This document shows, in pieces, positions 1-12,200 of a DNA stretch of 64,000 nucleotides. Position numbers and translations under genes: made by a program. The stretch is from Patiria pectinifera (lineage: Eukaryota > Echinodermata > Asteroidea > Valvatida > Asterinidae): positions 320,465 to 384,464 of the forward strand of contig CM057149.1 of the NCBI GenBank assembly GCA_029964075.1, given 5' to 3'. Positions within the stretch are counted from its first letter, which is position 1; each line of letters begins with the position of its first letter. Under the pieces are notes generated by a model that saw only the letters and a list, made by a program, of their open reading frames with translations, made no database searches and was not told where the DNA came from.

Positions 1-143
1 ACCAGACATTTGAAGGGGAAAGTCTACTGTATTGAATCAGTGACCAAAAAGGAAATATGGTCGGTGACCCATTATGGACAAACATTAAGCAAATTTACAA
101 TCCTTGTGCTGAACAAGATAAAAATACAGCGGATATGCCTTAC

Positions 144-248
144 CTGCAGGTAAAGGTTGATGAACCATGTCAATGAGTATTGATACATTGGTTCAATGTT
201 GGCCAAATCCGATATGGTAAAGAACAAAATGGAGGAATGCTTAGCCAC
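144..248 (-). CDS. Dynein exon 52 (approach to AAA6; last exon in window)
   Basis: Residues 2701-2735, 35 codons, phase 0. It reads [20 protein letters not shown] and [12 protein letters not shown] between an AG acceptor (TTTTGTAG) and GTAAGG donor, directly continuing DGYKP. It is too short to appear as a long open frame. The remaining exons are left of the window. Confidence 0.93.
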
Positions 249-3200
249 CTACAAAAGGATGAACAAACAACAAACACATCCAGCATGAGTATATTCTAGA
301 AAATAACAGCGTTGCTGTTGAAACCCCTCAGCCGAAGTTTGTCTGACATTCCAAACTCAAATATCATGTCTAACTGAAACTCTCATGCAGCAGGGCTTGA
401 ATTGAACGACGGCCACGACGGCCAGTGCCGTCGTTGCCTTCTTACTGGCCGAGGTGCCCCACAAAAAAATCCCTGTCTTCACGGCCAGTTTTGCCTTGCC
501 CCATATTTACCTTGGCCGTCGTGCCCTTTTTGCAAAAAAATCCATCAGCCTATTAAAACCACTACAATCCTTGATTTCAGTTGTTTTTCCTAACATTGAC
601 AATGTATTTCGATGCCGTGGCCAAACACCGGCGATTCCCCACTGTACACACATGCACACTGACAACTGAATCTCCAGCAGTTCCTGTATGTGCCGATACT
701 TCAAGTAGCGACACCCCCACCGCAAAAATATGTCTGTATTTGTACACACACATACCAGCAGGAGTACGTACGGCAGATCTCACGTGCAGTCAACCGACTT
801 TCTTTTTCTCAGTGCTTGCACATGCGGTATACAATGCATCGATGTTCGTGTACGAGGCCACGAGCTCGGGGCATAGTCAAAACACGCGTGCACATGGCGT
901 TCCGATTGTCAAAAGCGGATGTTAAATGGCGATCGTGTATTAATTATGGGCCCGATTCCTTAAGAGAACAAAATCAGCTTTTAATCCACATTAAGAACAT
1001 GCAGGTACATGTAGGTCATAGATAGAGGGAAGGGTTTCGAATTTTTGAGGGGAATTTTCGGGGTAAAATGACGATGACAACGACACAAAACGCAACACGA
1101 AAATAGAGATGGCAATCGCACGTCACCAACCATCAATTCTCTAAAACCGTTTACAAAAAACGTAATTTCCCCCAAAAAGTGTTCAAAATTACAAAGCAGG
1201 TGTCCTTTAAGCTGACAAAAGTCTGCTTTAGGCATGTTAGGTTGAAAAGGTATTTTTTTTTAATGATGAAAACACCTTTGACTCAAATTTGATCGAAACT
1301 AAAGAGGGGCCCTAGACTACATGATTGCCGATATAAATTCCCTTTTTTTTAGCCGGCCTCTGTGCCCCTTCTGTAGATATTAGTTTGGCCTTGGTGCCCT
1401 CCCTACTGGCCTTGGTGCACTCTATAATTTTGCTTCATTCAAGGCCAAAGTGGCCTTGCCCTAAAAATTTCTAAATTCAAGGCCTGCTGCAGAAACCATT
1501 AACTCACCACAGTGACCTTGACCTTTGACCTTTCGACCCCAAAACCAATCCCAACTTGCCTGTACCCAAGGGCAACCCCCTACCTACACGTAAGTTAGAC
1601 ACCAAAATCTCATTTCCAACTCAAGTTATCACCCGGAAACCATTTACTTTTAACTCACCACGGTGACCTTGACCTTTGACCTTTTGACCCCCTAACCAAT
1701 CCCAACTTGCCTACTCCCAAGGGCAACCCCCTATCAAAGTTAGACACCAAAATCTCATTTCTAACTCAAGTTATCATCCGGAAACCATTTACCTTTAACT
1801 CATCACGGTGACCTTGACCTTTGATCTTTTGACCCCAAAACCAATCCCAACTTGCCTACTCCCAAGGGCAACCCCCTACCGAAGTTACAACCCCTTACAA
1901 CATTTCTAACTCAAGTTATCATTCGGAAACTAAGCTGCCCGGACGGACGGACGCTCCAGCCAGATGGAATTGTGAGGTGATAGCATTGTGTTCCCATTAT
2001 CCCTTTTTCTAAAGATTCTCTTCTGGGGTGATGTTTTTTCTATTGTGAAAATAGTGGGGTGATGTGTCCTGAAAGGAACATCACCCCACAAGGGGAGTAT
2101 GGTCAGAACGGACATGTGGCCCGACGGACGGACGGACGCCATAGAGGATGACAATACCCCTCGAGCCTCTCGGCTGAGGGGTAAAAACGAGTAGCACACA
2201 ACTGAATTAGCACCTTAAATGAAGGTATTGACAAACTGTGGACCCGCCAACCTTGGGTTGGATAGCTCAGTTGGTAGAGCACCACTGGTACAGTAATCCA
2301 GTGGTTGCAGGTTCAAACCCCGCTCCAGTCAATTTCTTTGATCAGTTTATATCTATTATAACTGCACCTACATGGTTTCCCTTTGTGGTTTGCTTTTATT
2401 AAAAACAAGCTGATTTACCCGATCATAGATCGGGTATATAGGGCGTAGTGTTGGGGATGAAAATGTGGGCAGTTAAATGTAAATGGGGGATCATTGAGGA
2501 GACATGCAGTTATAGAAAAGCAATTTTTGTGGTGTGATCTGAGGCAATTTCTGACCACTGAAACCAATTTGAGCAAAATATCATCTTTTAAACATCATTT
2601 TCGAGCTTGGGGTAATTGAATCAGCTACACGGTATTCTGAGCAATAGAATCATTATAGTAGGCTACAATTTTTATTCGGGGAAGAAAAAGTGGGGGGGGG
2701 GACCAAACAATGTCCCCGCTTTAAAATGTGGGGGGGGGGGTCCCCCGTTCCCCACCGATTTACGCACATGATAATTATGTACCCTGATAACTGTCTGTAA
2801 ATTTCCCGTTGGTCTGTTAAATTGGCATTTTGTGAGGCAGTCGCATTGCCGGAAGAACGTAATGAAAAGGTTACCGTAGTACACAGGCGAAGGCTGATTG
2901 TACAGTTTTGACACTAAATCATAATGTAATCAAACGTGAAGTTGTCATTTGCAATGAAAATGTTGAGTGTTACCATAAAATTACAAACGGTGTGAATGAT
3001 GGAGGAAGGTCATAATTAAGTTTCAGTATTGGACTCTTCAACAAACGTAAACTTGAACTTCTTACAATTTGCGAGACCGTCTGCGAGGAAAAAGTCGATT
3101 CAACTTTTATTCAAGTTGGTCAACCATCTATATAAGAGCAAGTTTTACTCGGCCTCCGAGAAATGTTCGCTCCTGAAAGGTTCCGAGACCGCGGTCTCCC

Positions 3201-6200
3201 GCGACGCCAAAATGGCTCCACGTCCATAGAAAAATACGGAGAATTTCTTTCGCCAAATCAAGCACTTCAGGTCGTCCTAATTTTTTCGTACGGACCGGCG
3301 ATCCGTTTTGTCGATTTTTTTGTGACTGCGTTCAAGATTGCAATATTTGAAGCAATGCATCGACCCTTCGTTGATCCCAAACAGGCCCCCAAAATTATAA
3401 CGCGACACTGACTGTGACGTGGCGGGCCGGGCAGCGAACTCACAACGCTCAGCCTTGGTGGAAGCATAGAGCTCGTGGAAGCATGGAGCTGTAAACACAT
3501 TATGGAAGCAACAGCACTCTATCACGCGACGTCACATGCTTGTGCTTCAAATAGCGAGCACCGTAGACTCAACCTCGTTTCCAGGGTGTGACGGTTTTAC
3601 GCATAGCCGGGAAGTACCACGCAGTGTAGGCTTTCGATTGGTCAGACCGCACTAGGCATACTAATGTGTAGTCCTTCTGAATATTCGTTGCACTCGGCGC
3701 AGGGGCGGCAAGCGAAGCATATGAAAGAATAGGGACACTTGGTGGCCACGCACCATGGACAAAAAATATTTTACCAAGGTCACCCCATACTAACGTTTGG
3801 TGAACATTTTGGCAGAACGGCCGAGTAGAACACGTAAACGAAACCCCTACGTTGACCTCGCTGACCTCGCACAGTCTAGACACGCAGAAAAGCCAGCACG
3901 GGGGGCGGCCAGGCAGTCAACGTGAAAGCGCACACGACGGCAAATTCCTGTGCGAAATGCAGTCACAAAAAATCGACGAAACGGATCGCCGGTCCGTACG
4001 GGAAAATTAGGACGACCCGAAGCGTCTGACCCGGCGGAAGACACCCTCCGCATTTTTCCACGGACGTGGAGCGATTTTGGCGCCGCGGGAGCCCGCGGTC
4101 TCGGATCCTTTCAGGAGCAAACATCGTCTCGGGGGCGAGTAAACTTCTCTCTTATATATATAGATAAAATTGAAACATTTAGAAAGAATGGTTTAAATTA
4201 CTGGTAATATGTAATTCCACTTGAGAAGCAGATAGCGGCAGCCCACAAATAATCATCAAACAAATTATAATGGCAATTTATTGTATTTTGATTGTATTAA
4301 AAAATGACAGGCAATTTGTGGACTCTATTTGGATTATGGCTCCAAACTAAAACCTAATTTCATGGGAGTAGCAGTTGTTTCAAGTCTGGTGATCTGAACT
4401 TACTGGTTTGTAGCCATCTCTTGTCTCATCAATCTCCTTCTCTGTCCTACTAGCCACCTCCTGCTTCTCTGAGATCTCCTTGGATAGCACCTTACTGGAA
4501 GACAAGATCTCAATAGCCGTCTCATCCTCTAGGATGTTGCCTTCTGAGGTAGACAGAACCTCCAGGATCTTATCCTCTATCTCCTTGAGCTGTTTACGGT
4601 TGTGAGCACCCTCAATGATCAGCTGGTTCTTCTTCTCTTCAAGTTGAGGCTTCTCTCTGGCTGCTACCAGGCCAAGCAGCTGGTCCTCAAGCCCCAATGG
4701 GGTGATCATGAAATTCAACAGTGTAACCTGCAGTACATACAGACATTTCAGTAACTCAGAAAGTATGTGCAGACTGCTCTTATTCAGTGGCATATCCACA
4801 GGGGGGGGGGGGGCAAGGTGGACTCCCTGGCAGATTTTTTGACAAATATTTTTTTTCAGCAATTATTGCAATAAATGGTTAGAGACTTCTGACATCAATC
4901 CCACAAAAGAAAATCCGCTCAAAAAACATTACAATGTGCCGTGAAAATTGGTATATAACTTGCAGTATGCATAATAATGGTCAGTTTTACAGAGCGCCCC
5001 CATTTGGAATGGGTACCAGCCCCCCCCCCCATCAACAGCTAGATACGCTACTGCTCTCATTGTTTGCGTCTAGTCATGTTTTAGCCAGGCTTGCGTCCTA
5101 TGAGCAAGATGTCACAATTTTCTCTTTAAAAAAGGGATCTAGTACTTCAACAGAAATCATCTGGGTTCTCTTTATCTCCAACATAGACAATAGCAAAATC
5201 AGTATTGTCAAGATTTGTTTTGTTTTTTATATGCAAAAAAATTCTTTAAACTTTTCGGGTAATGGGAAGTGAAGCAAACAAACTATTTAAGATCGATACA
5301 AAAAAGTACATCTATGTATAAATACTATTGACACACAAAGTCAACTACTCTTTCTAGAATTGGGATACAAAACTCTTGTGTATCCAATTAAATATTGATA
5401 GACATATAGCGCAATCAAATCCAATGCTTTGCTTTTTGCAGCTCACTTTGACAGAGACTTCTGGCAGGTAGTGAGGGTTGCGAAGTCTGGTGGTGATGTA
5501 GAACCTGAAGTCTTTGCTGAACTCTATCACATTATCTCCGAGTCGCAGGTACTCAAGACCATTCTGATAAAATAACAACACAAATGATCAAAAGATGGCA
5601 TTTTGCGTAAGGGTGATGTAAATCATATTAGGTTTTGCCCCTCAAGACGTATAAACACTGTATACTCAGTGTGTTACCTCCTGAGTGAAAATGGGCAAAA
5701 AAATCACTCATATTTTAACTCACGACCTTCTGCTTTCTAGTGCAGACATCTTACAACTTGACCACCGAGCTAACGGGATTGGTTGGCTTGTTCAAATCTG
5801 ATGTACATAGTAGCAGGTACCACAATGAAACTATTCATAAGATGGAACTTTGCCTTGGGGTGAAGTAAATCAAATCAGGTTTTGCCCTTCACCATCATTT
5901 AAAGAACCAGCCAACCAATTCTGTTAGCTCGGTGGTCGAGTGGTAAGACGTCTGTACCAGAAAGCAGGAGGTCGTGGGTTTGAGTCCCACTCAAGCAATT
6001 TTTTCCAACTTTCACTTGGGAGGTAACACACTGAGTATATAGTGTTTATATGTCGGTGAAGGGCAAAACCCTAATTTGACAAATGATCAATGTTACACCC
6101 AAGATTGTGGAATTACTTTTGAAAACAAACACAGTTTTTACTTCTGGCAGACATTTGTATAAACAAATCAGCTTTTTTTTTTAATAAGCCGCCAAAAAAG

Positions 6201-9200
6201 TTTTTCCATGCAAAAAGAGCTCCAGGAATATTCCACACAGTTCCTTATATTATAATTCTTTACACTCCTGTATTTCAGTGACGAAGCAACAGAATGTCCC
6301 ACCTGTTTGAATGTTTGCTTGAGAAGTAGTGATTCAAGAATGGGATCTAACTCCTCACCAACGTTCTCCAGAAGACAAGGCTGGCCAAACTAAATACAGA
6401 AAAGAACATGAAATCAAATACCTGTCATCACTGTCATCACTCCCATACGAAGCCCGGGAAGGGACAGGGAGGCATTTTGTTTGTAATTTGCTAATTCATT
6501 CCCACGAATTGCTATTTCGTGGGAACGAATTGCTATTTCGTGGGAACGAATTGGTAAATCGTTCGCACGAATTGGTCAATCGTTCACACGAATTGCTATT
6601 GCTAACTCGTGGATCCGGGAACGGTTTAGTAATTCATTGGTAATTCGTGGGAACCAATCAGCAATTCGTGAAAACGAATTAGCGATTCGTGCGAACGAAT
6701 TAGCAATTAGTGGGAACGAAATAGCAATTCGTGCAAACGAAATAGCAATTCATGCGAACGAGTTAGCAATTCCTGCGAACGAGTTAGCAATTCGTGCGAA
6801 GGAATTAGCAATTGGAGCGAACGACTTAGCAAATTCAAAAAAAAAAATTCCACCCTGTCCCTTCCCGGGCTTCATACTCCCAACCAAATTCTATATGACT
6901 TTATTTTGTAACACTCAGGGCACTGTAAGTCAAACATCTGGCTTTAAACAAATTTAGAAGTATGGTTTTGAGAGGTGTATGATTTAACACAAGCTAATTT
7001 GTGCAGTGAATAATCACATGTATACATCATGCAAGGTTGACCCCACTATGAGGTCCTTGGTCAAATTTGACAGGGCTGGTTAACAGTTAGAAGGAAACTA
7101 CTACTTCTTATCATACTCTTGGCTTGTGTGTGTATGAGTATTGAGCAAATAGGAGGGGAAATACCTATGAATGGTTTGCTTACAAAAACTTTTACAATGG
7201 CCATTATTTTTTGAGTTGGCTTTAAAAACTTTGGGCAATTAAAATTGGTCAGCTAGAAGCCTGTGACCATTACCTGTATGCAGTTTTCCAAGGCACGGGT
7301 GTAGTTAGGATCAGACAGTTTGATGACTTGTAACTTGTTTGGTTTCTCCATGTTCTTGACCCATTTGTTAGCTTGACCCTGAGGATCTATCATCAGGGGC
7401 CAGCGGTTGGCATTGGTCACTATAATGGCATTGTCTATGGAAAAACTAGAGGGGAAAATTATGTTAGTCTACACTGCAATAGTTGTGCTGTAACACAATT
7501 TTTCTTGGAATGTTATGAATCTGTAGTTGCACTCAATAATGCAAAGTCAATAGGCCTAATGAAAATTTGGGGGAATTTTTCAATTTCACAAAATAAAGAT
7601 GTTTTGCATACTGTGAACAGATATGTGTACTCATACATTCATCTATAGCCTTAATCGGTATCAGCTTGCACAGTGTGCATATGTTTAGCTAGTGGGAACT
7701 GTTACCAATGGTAGTAGTAATTCAAAATGGCAGCTGAAGGGCAGATGAATGCCTTGTATCAACGGCAAATCTTGCATAGGAACATGGACAAATAACACAT
7801 GCATGTAAAGCAACTTATCCTCTTTCAATCAATCCTACATGTTTAATTAACAGAGCAGAAATTAAAAATCAATAATTTACTTTGTAATACACTGTGTGCT
7901 TGGATACTGTAATTTCATTGGTCGAGAATGGCCATGAGTCCAGTCTGTAAAAACACATATACAATTGTAAACCTCATATAAAATGCGCATTGCACGCACA
8001 TGTGTAGAACCTGCATGTGCACTCGCGACCGAGAGATGAGAACTGCATGCATGCAATGCCAAACCGATTAGTCTCATGTCCAGCAGGAAAGCCTGCAGTT
8101 ATCAAGGGTTACACCGCACTGATTTCACTTATTTCTTGCATAGCATGTTATAACATTTATCGTTTTGACTATTGGCACGATATAACACAATAATGGCTGC
8201 TGTGATGTGGGATACGCCGTTTTTAACCCCCTTGGGGCGCACATCATGTCCCACATCAAAACAGCCAACAATTATTAAATAAGCCTCACACTGACTCATA
8301 GTGAGTGATATATCAGTGTCATGAACAAATGAACAGAGCGAGTCGCTATGATGTCACAGGAACAAACAAGTGAAAACCTTTCCAGTGTGCTAACCATAAC
8401 TGCTCTTGTGTAAGTCCTCCTTTTTGTCCAATTCAAGTCCAGTGTGTCCCCATGCAAGACGCTTTAAAGCAATTGCTTTTTCTTTGCCAACCAGCAGCTC
8501 GACCCATTCCTTTGATTGATTGATGAAAAACACTAGTACTTGCACAGAATGTGACCTTACTTGTCAACTGGTAGACCAGCCAACTGCCAATCCCTGATCT
8601 TGACGGGATCTCCAAGAGTGGCCGACAGTGAAAATACATCAGACACAGGGATTTCCTTTTCTTTACACAGAGCATACCAGTCTTTTAAGCATTCCTGCAA
8701 ACAATTAAAAATGACAACACAATGTGTAAAGGATGTCATGTTGAGCAGTTATAACCAATGACCCCTAATAACAGACGCCATGGAGAAATGAGCACATCAG
8801 TGCTGCGGCATGTTCAATCATTGGGTTGACTGTGTGATCAAGAATGATCCTACAACCTACAAGGTGAACAATGGCAACCAGGAAGCTCTGAGCAGGGGTC
8901 TAAATACATTGCAAAGAAATCTGCAATTAGGCCAAAAGTAAATAACCATACTCTTGAGGTTTTAACCACAGTGATTCTTATAGAAAACACAACCAATCAG
9001 GCTTTTGCAAGTTGGCTTTGGCAAGTTACGCAATCCTTTTGATTCAACACAAATTGAAAACTGAGTACACTTAAAATATGAGTGCTAAGCCAAACTCCAG
9101 CCATAACTTGCAAAGTGCCCATCCTAGATAACAGTTTGCCCATCCAAATGACGAAACCCTAGTTGCAAAGTAATATCCATTGGGTAAAATAACTGACCTG

Positions 9201-12200
9201 TCTGAAAGAGAGTGTGAAGATGCCTAGGTAAGCAACAACACCAGCTGATAGAAGAACATCTCCAACAATGTTGGTGAAGGTTTCACCCAACTCTTCTGCT
9301 TGCTACAAAATGAAAAAAAATACAAGTGCTGGGCAGTTACTGGTTAAAATTGGATACTCACGATTCTGTTTTGCAGTTAATAATCTCAACTAAGAAACAC
9401 AATAATATCCAAAAACAGCTTTGTTGCTTTGCAACTTTCTTTTTGCTTTGAGAGTCTCATGCCCTCTTTCATGGACTTGATAAAAAGCAAGTTTTTTCTT
9501 CATTTCGTTCTAGTGACTGTTATCTTATTGTGTCTTCTTTGTCATTAGTAGTTCTCAGATCAATTTTGTTGAGGCGTTTTCATTTATTAGGGAAAAACAG
9601 ATTCAAAAACTGGATAAGTGTAACTAATAACATCTTTGCAGTAAAATATGCAAGAATGATGATGCTTACAGACTGATTACCAAAAAAAAGATCAAAAGAT
9701 AAAGAAAATTTATGAAAAGAGAGAGAAAAAATAGGGTTAGGGGCCTGAAGGGCTTGAGTTTTCTTTGCAAATAGGAATTACCTGCATCCATCTATCCTTC
9801 TCTCCCCCTAGGCCTGATATCAGCTTCTCAGCTCGAATCAACTTCAATCGTGTCAGCTCAATATTGTCCTCAAGTTGCTGAATAATGAGGAACAGAAGAA
9901 ATTCATTGTCTGTACACAGAATGAACATATAATACAAACACACAAAATATGATCTTTATAAACATCACAATTAAGTAGCTTGTAGTAACTGAACAATGAC
10001 ATATCAGACATCCAACCTTCTTTTCTGTATTTCTCTTGGTCAGTTTGTCATTTAAACCTTGCAGCTTATCAGTGAGTTCCTTCAGCACAGCTCGTTTTTC
10101 ATTCAACTTTTTCATCTGATCACCAAGTTGAGACTCAGCATCGTGAAGTCGTGCTCTCTTTGGAGCTACAATCTGTTTGACGAAAAAACCAAATGCACCA
10201 ATTAACACTGGTAACAGGGAAACAAAGCTTGTATATTAGAGAATCACACCACTGCCTGAAGTGACTGTAGAATGTGTTCATGAGGCCTGTGATGTTTTCA
10301 AGAAATTTACCAATTGAAATCTTGGTGATAACACATTTCATTCTGGAGAAATGGGTGGTTATAAATGTCCGCATATGGCCCACTAACCATACAGGCAGAG
10401 TACCAAACAGGGCAAGCATATTCAATTGCTGGACTCCCATAAATATAATCATTTATTAACTCTTCAATAGGCACCATACAGCGCCAAGTAAACGTAAAAA
10501 GTAGAGCTCCGGTTGAAACGACCACTTATGTTGTTATTTGAGTATTCCATTTTAAATTGCTCAGTGCACAAATTCCAAGAAGTTTCATAAGATCTGTTTG
10601 TTTAATTAGTGAATGACAGACATCAAAAGAGGGTACAACAGGTGAATTCCTTTGGGAAAAAACGTTCATGCTCTGACATTTGGTTGGGTTAGGTTTTTTC
10701 TTATTATCAACAACCCACTGTTGAAGATGTTCCATTTGCATGCTGGCATTCTGTTAGGATTGGAAAAGGTCTAAGTGTCAAATCATCAACATATTGATAA
10801 TGATTAACCACAGGAACATTTGGAACAAAAGACCAAAAAAGCATGACCAGGAAGGCAATGGGATGTAGTTCAGTACTTTGGGGAACTCCAGAATGCAAAG
10901 TCTCGCAGGAGTAAGAAATACCACTACACCTGACTGAATGTAAACGATGTGATAAAAAGCCACAAAACCAAAGAATCAAGGAAGATCATTTATGACAATA
11001 TGATTGACTCTATCAAATGTTTACTAAAATTACTGGCTATCAAAACTGCTGAATTTTGGTTTGCATATATATCATCCAAGAGTTTGATTAAGCACTGCCT
11101 TGTTGAGGATCCCTTCGATGATCCAAATTGATGTTTGTCTGAAGAAGTTCTCACATCTTTGAGAATCCACTCTACTACAACTCTTCAAATATCTTAGATA
11201 TTCAATTCAATTCTAGTTACTACTGTCTCTAACCTTAATGGTGATAATACATTCAATATTTACAAGTCTGGCTGACAAACATGCCTACATTCTTCAAGAC
11301 AAAGCTAAGAACAGTCTTACATCAGGTATGTCATACAGACCTTGGCTACCCTGTCATAGACCTCAATAGCCCTGACCCAGCTACACAAGCCTTCACAGGC
11401 AGAGGAGACTTTACGAATGGTGGCTGGATCAAAGTCTGGGTTAGGGATATAGTTGTCTCGGATCTTCTTCATCAACGGTGCTGGAATGTTGTCCTTGTCA
11501 TAATCTTTGAGAGATTCCAAGAACTTCATGTCTCCAATCATCTGGATATAAATATAAGCAGAATTCTGAATTATGGCTTGTATGCCTGGAGAAATCTTAA
11601 GACAGTCACCGTCAATATTCAAGTTGTTAGGATACTGGGAAACCCACAGACAAATATATCAGGGCAAATTGGGGAAATCAAGAAAGGTCGAGTGGCATAT
11701 CTTACTTGAGCTCAAATGGAATAACAAATTTATCTTCGAGCAAACTTACGTAAGGTTAAGATGGAATGCACATGCTGTACACAAACTTTTTAGCAGTTAT
11801 ATCCTACTACAATGTGAGTGCAGTAGGAATAGCGAGCACATCCTGGAAGAGTGTGATACGTGCAGTGCAATACGGACTGTGGTATATGGCATAATATCAC
11901 ACTGCAGTTGCCATGGATCAACCAATCAGGATCAAGTTTGCTTGAAGATAAAACTAAACATACAAATAAAACATGGTTGGAGGGTTGATAGTTGATACAA
12001 GTTCACAGAGGAATTAGAAGTTGACAAAATAGTTCCCAAGGTGCACCTGAGGGAGGCTAGTTTGTCAACATCCAATACTGAAGGGAGCCTACATTGACTA
12101 TGCACCTGAAATACACCATGTTTTATTTGTGTTACTATACCTCATACATATTTACCAAGATTTTGTCAAGTTATGCTTTATATTTCTCGGCAAAACATTG

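Larger units (their letters stand above)
297..2187 (+). mobile_element. Helentron/pearl-like minisatellite element, copy 1 (with a nested insertion)
   Basis: Starts at AAATAACAGCGTTGCTGTTG and ends after TCGGCTGAGGGGTAAAAA. CCCCTCAGCCGA near the left end is the reverse complement of TCGGCTGAGGGG at the right end. Inside are about three units of a 145-base minisatellite (1495-1935), then (CGGA)n runs and a hairpin GGGGTGATGT...ACATCACCCC, then a terminal hairpin before TAAAAA. The same ends and body recur at 36462-37347. Subterminal inverted repeats, internal minisatellite, 3' hairpin and no clear TSD fit non-autonomous Helentron elements; that class is inference. No coding capacity seen. A separate element (391-1486) has inserted into it. 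Confidence 0.7.

Noticed and set aside
2254-2332. Functional tRNA gene
   Set aside because: The anticodon arm has a 7-bp stem and a 9-base loop, so it cannot form a normal anticodon loop. Kept only as tRNA-derived.
6329-6957. Open frames with heptad repeats (NELAIRA type)
   Set aside because: They come from a 21-base minisatellite inside a TIR element in an intron. There is no start context, homology or splice support.
11573-11995. 142- and 140-residue plus-strand open frames as host genes
   Set aside because: They overlap the antisense of a dynein exon or resemble a retrotransposon tail. No splice or start evidence for a gene.
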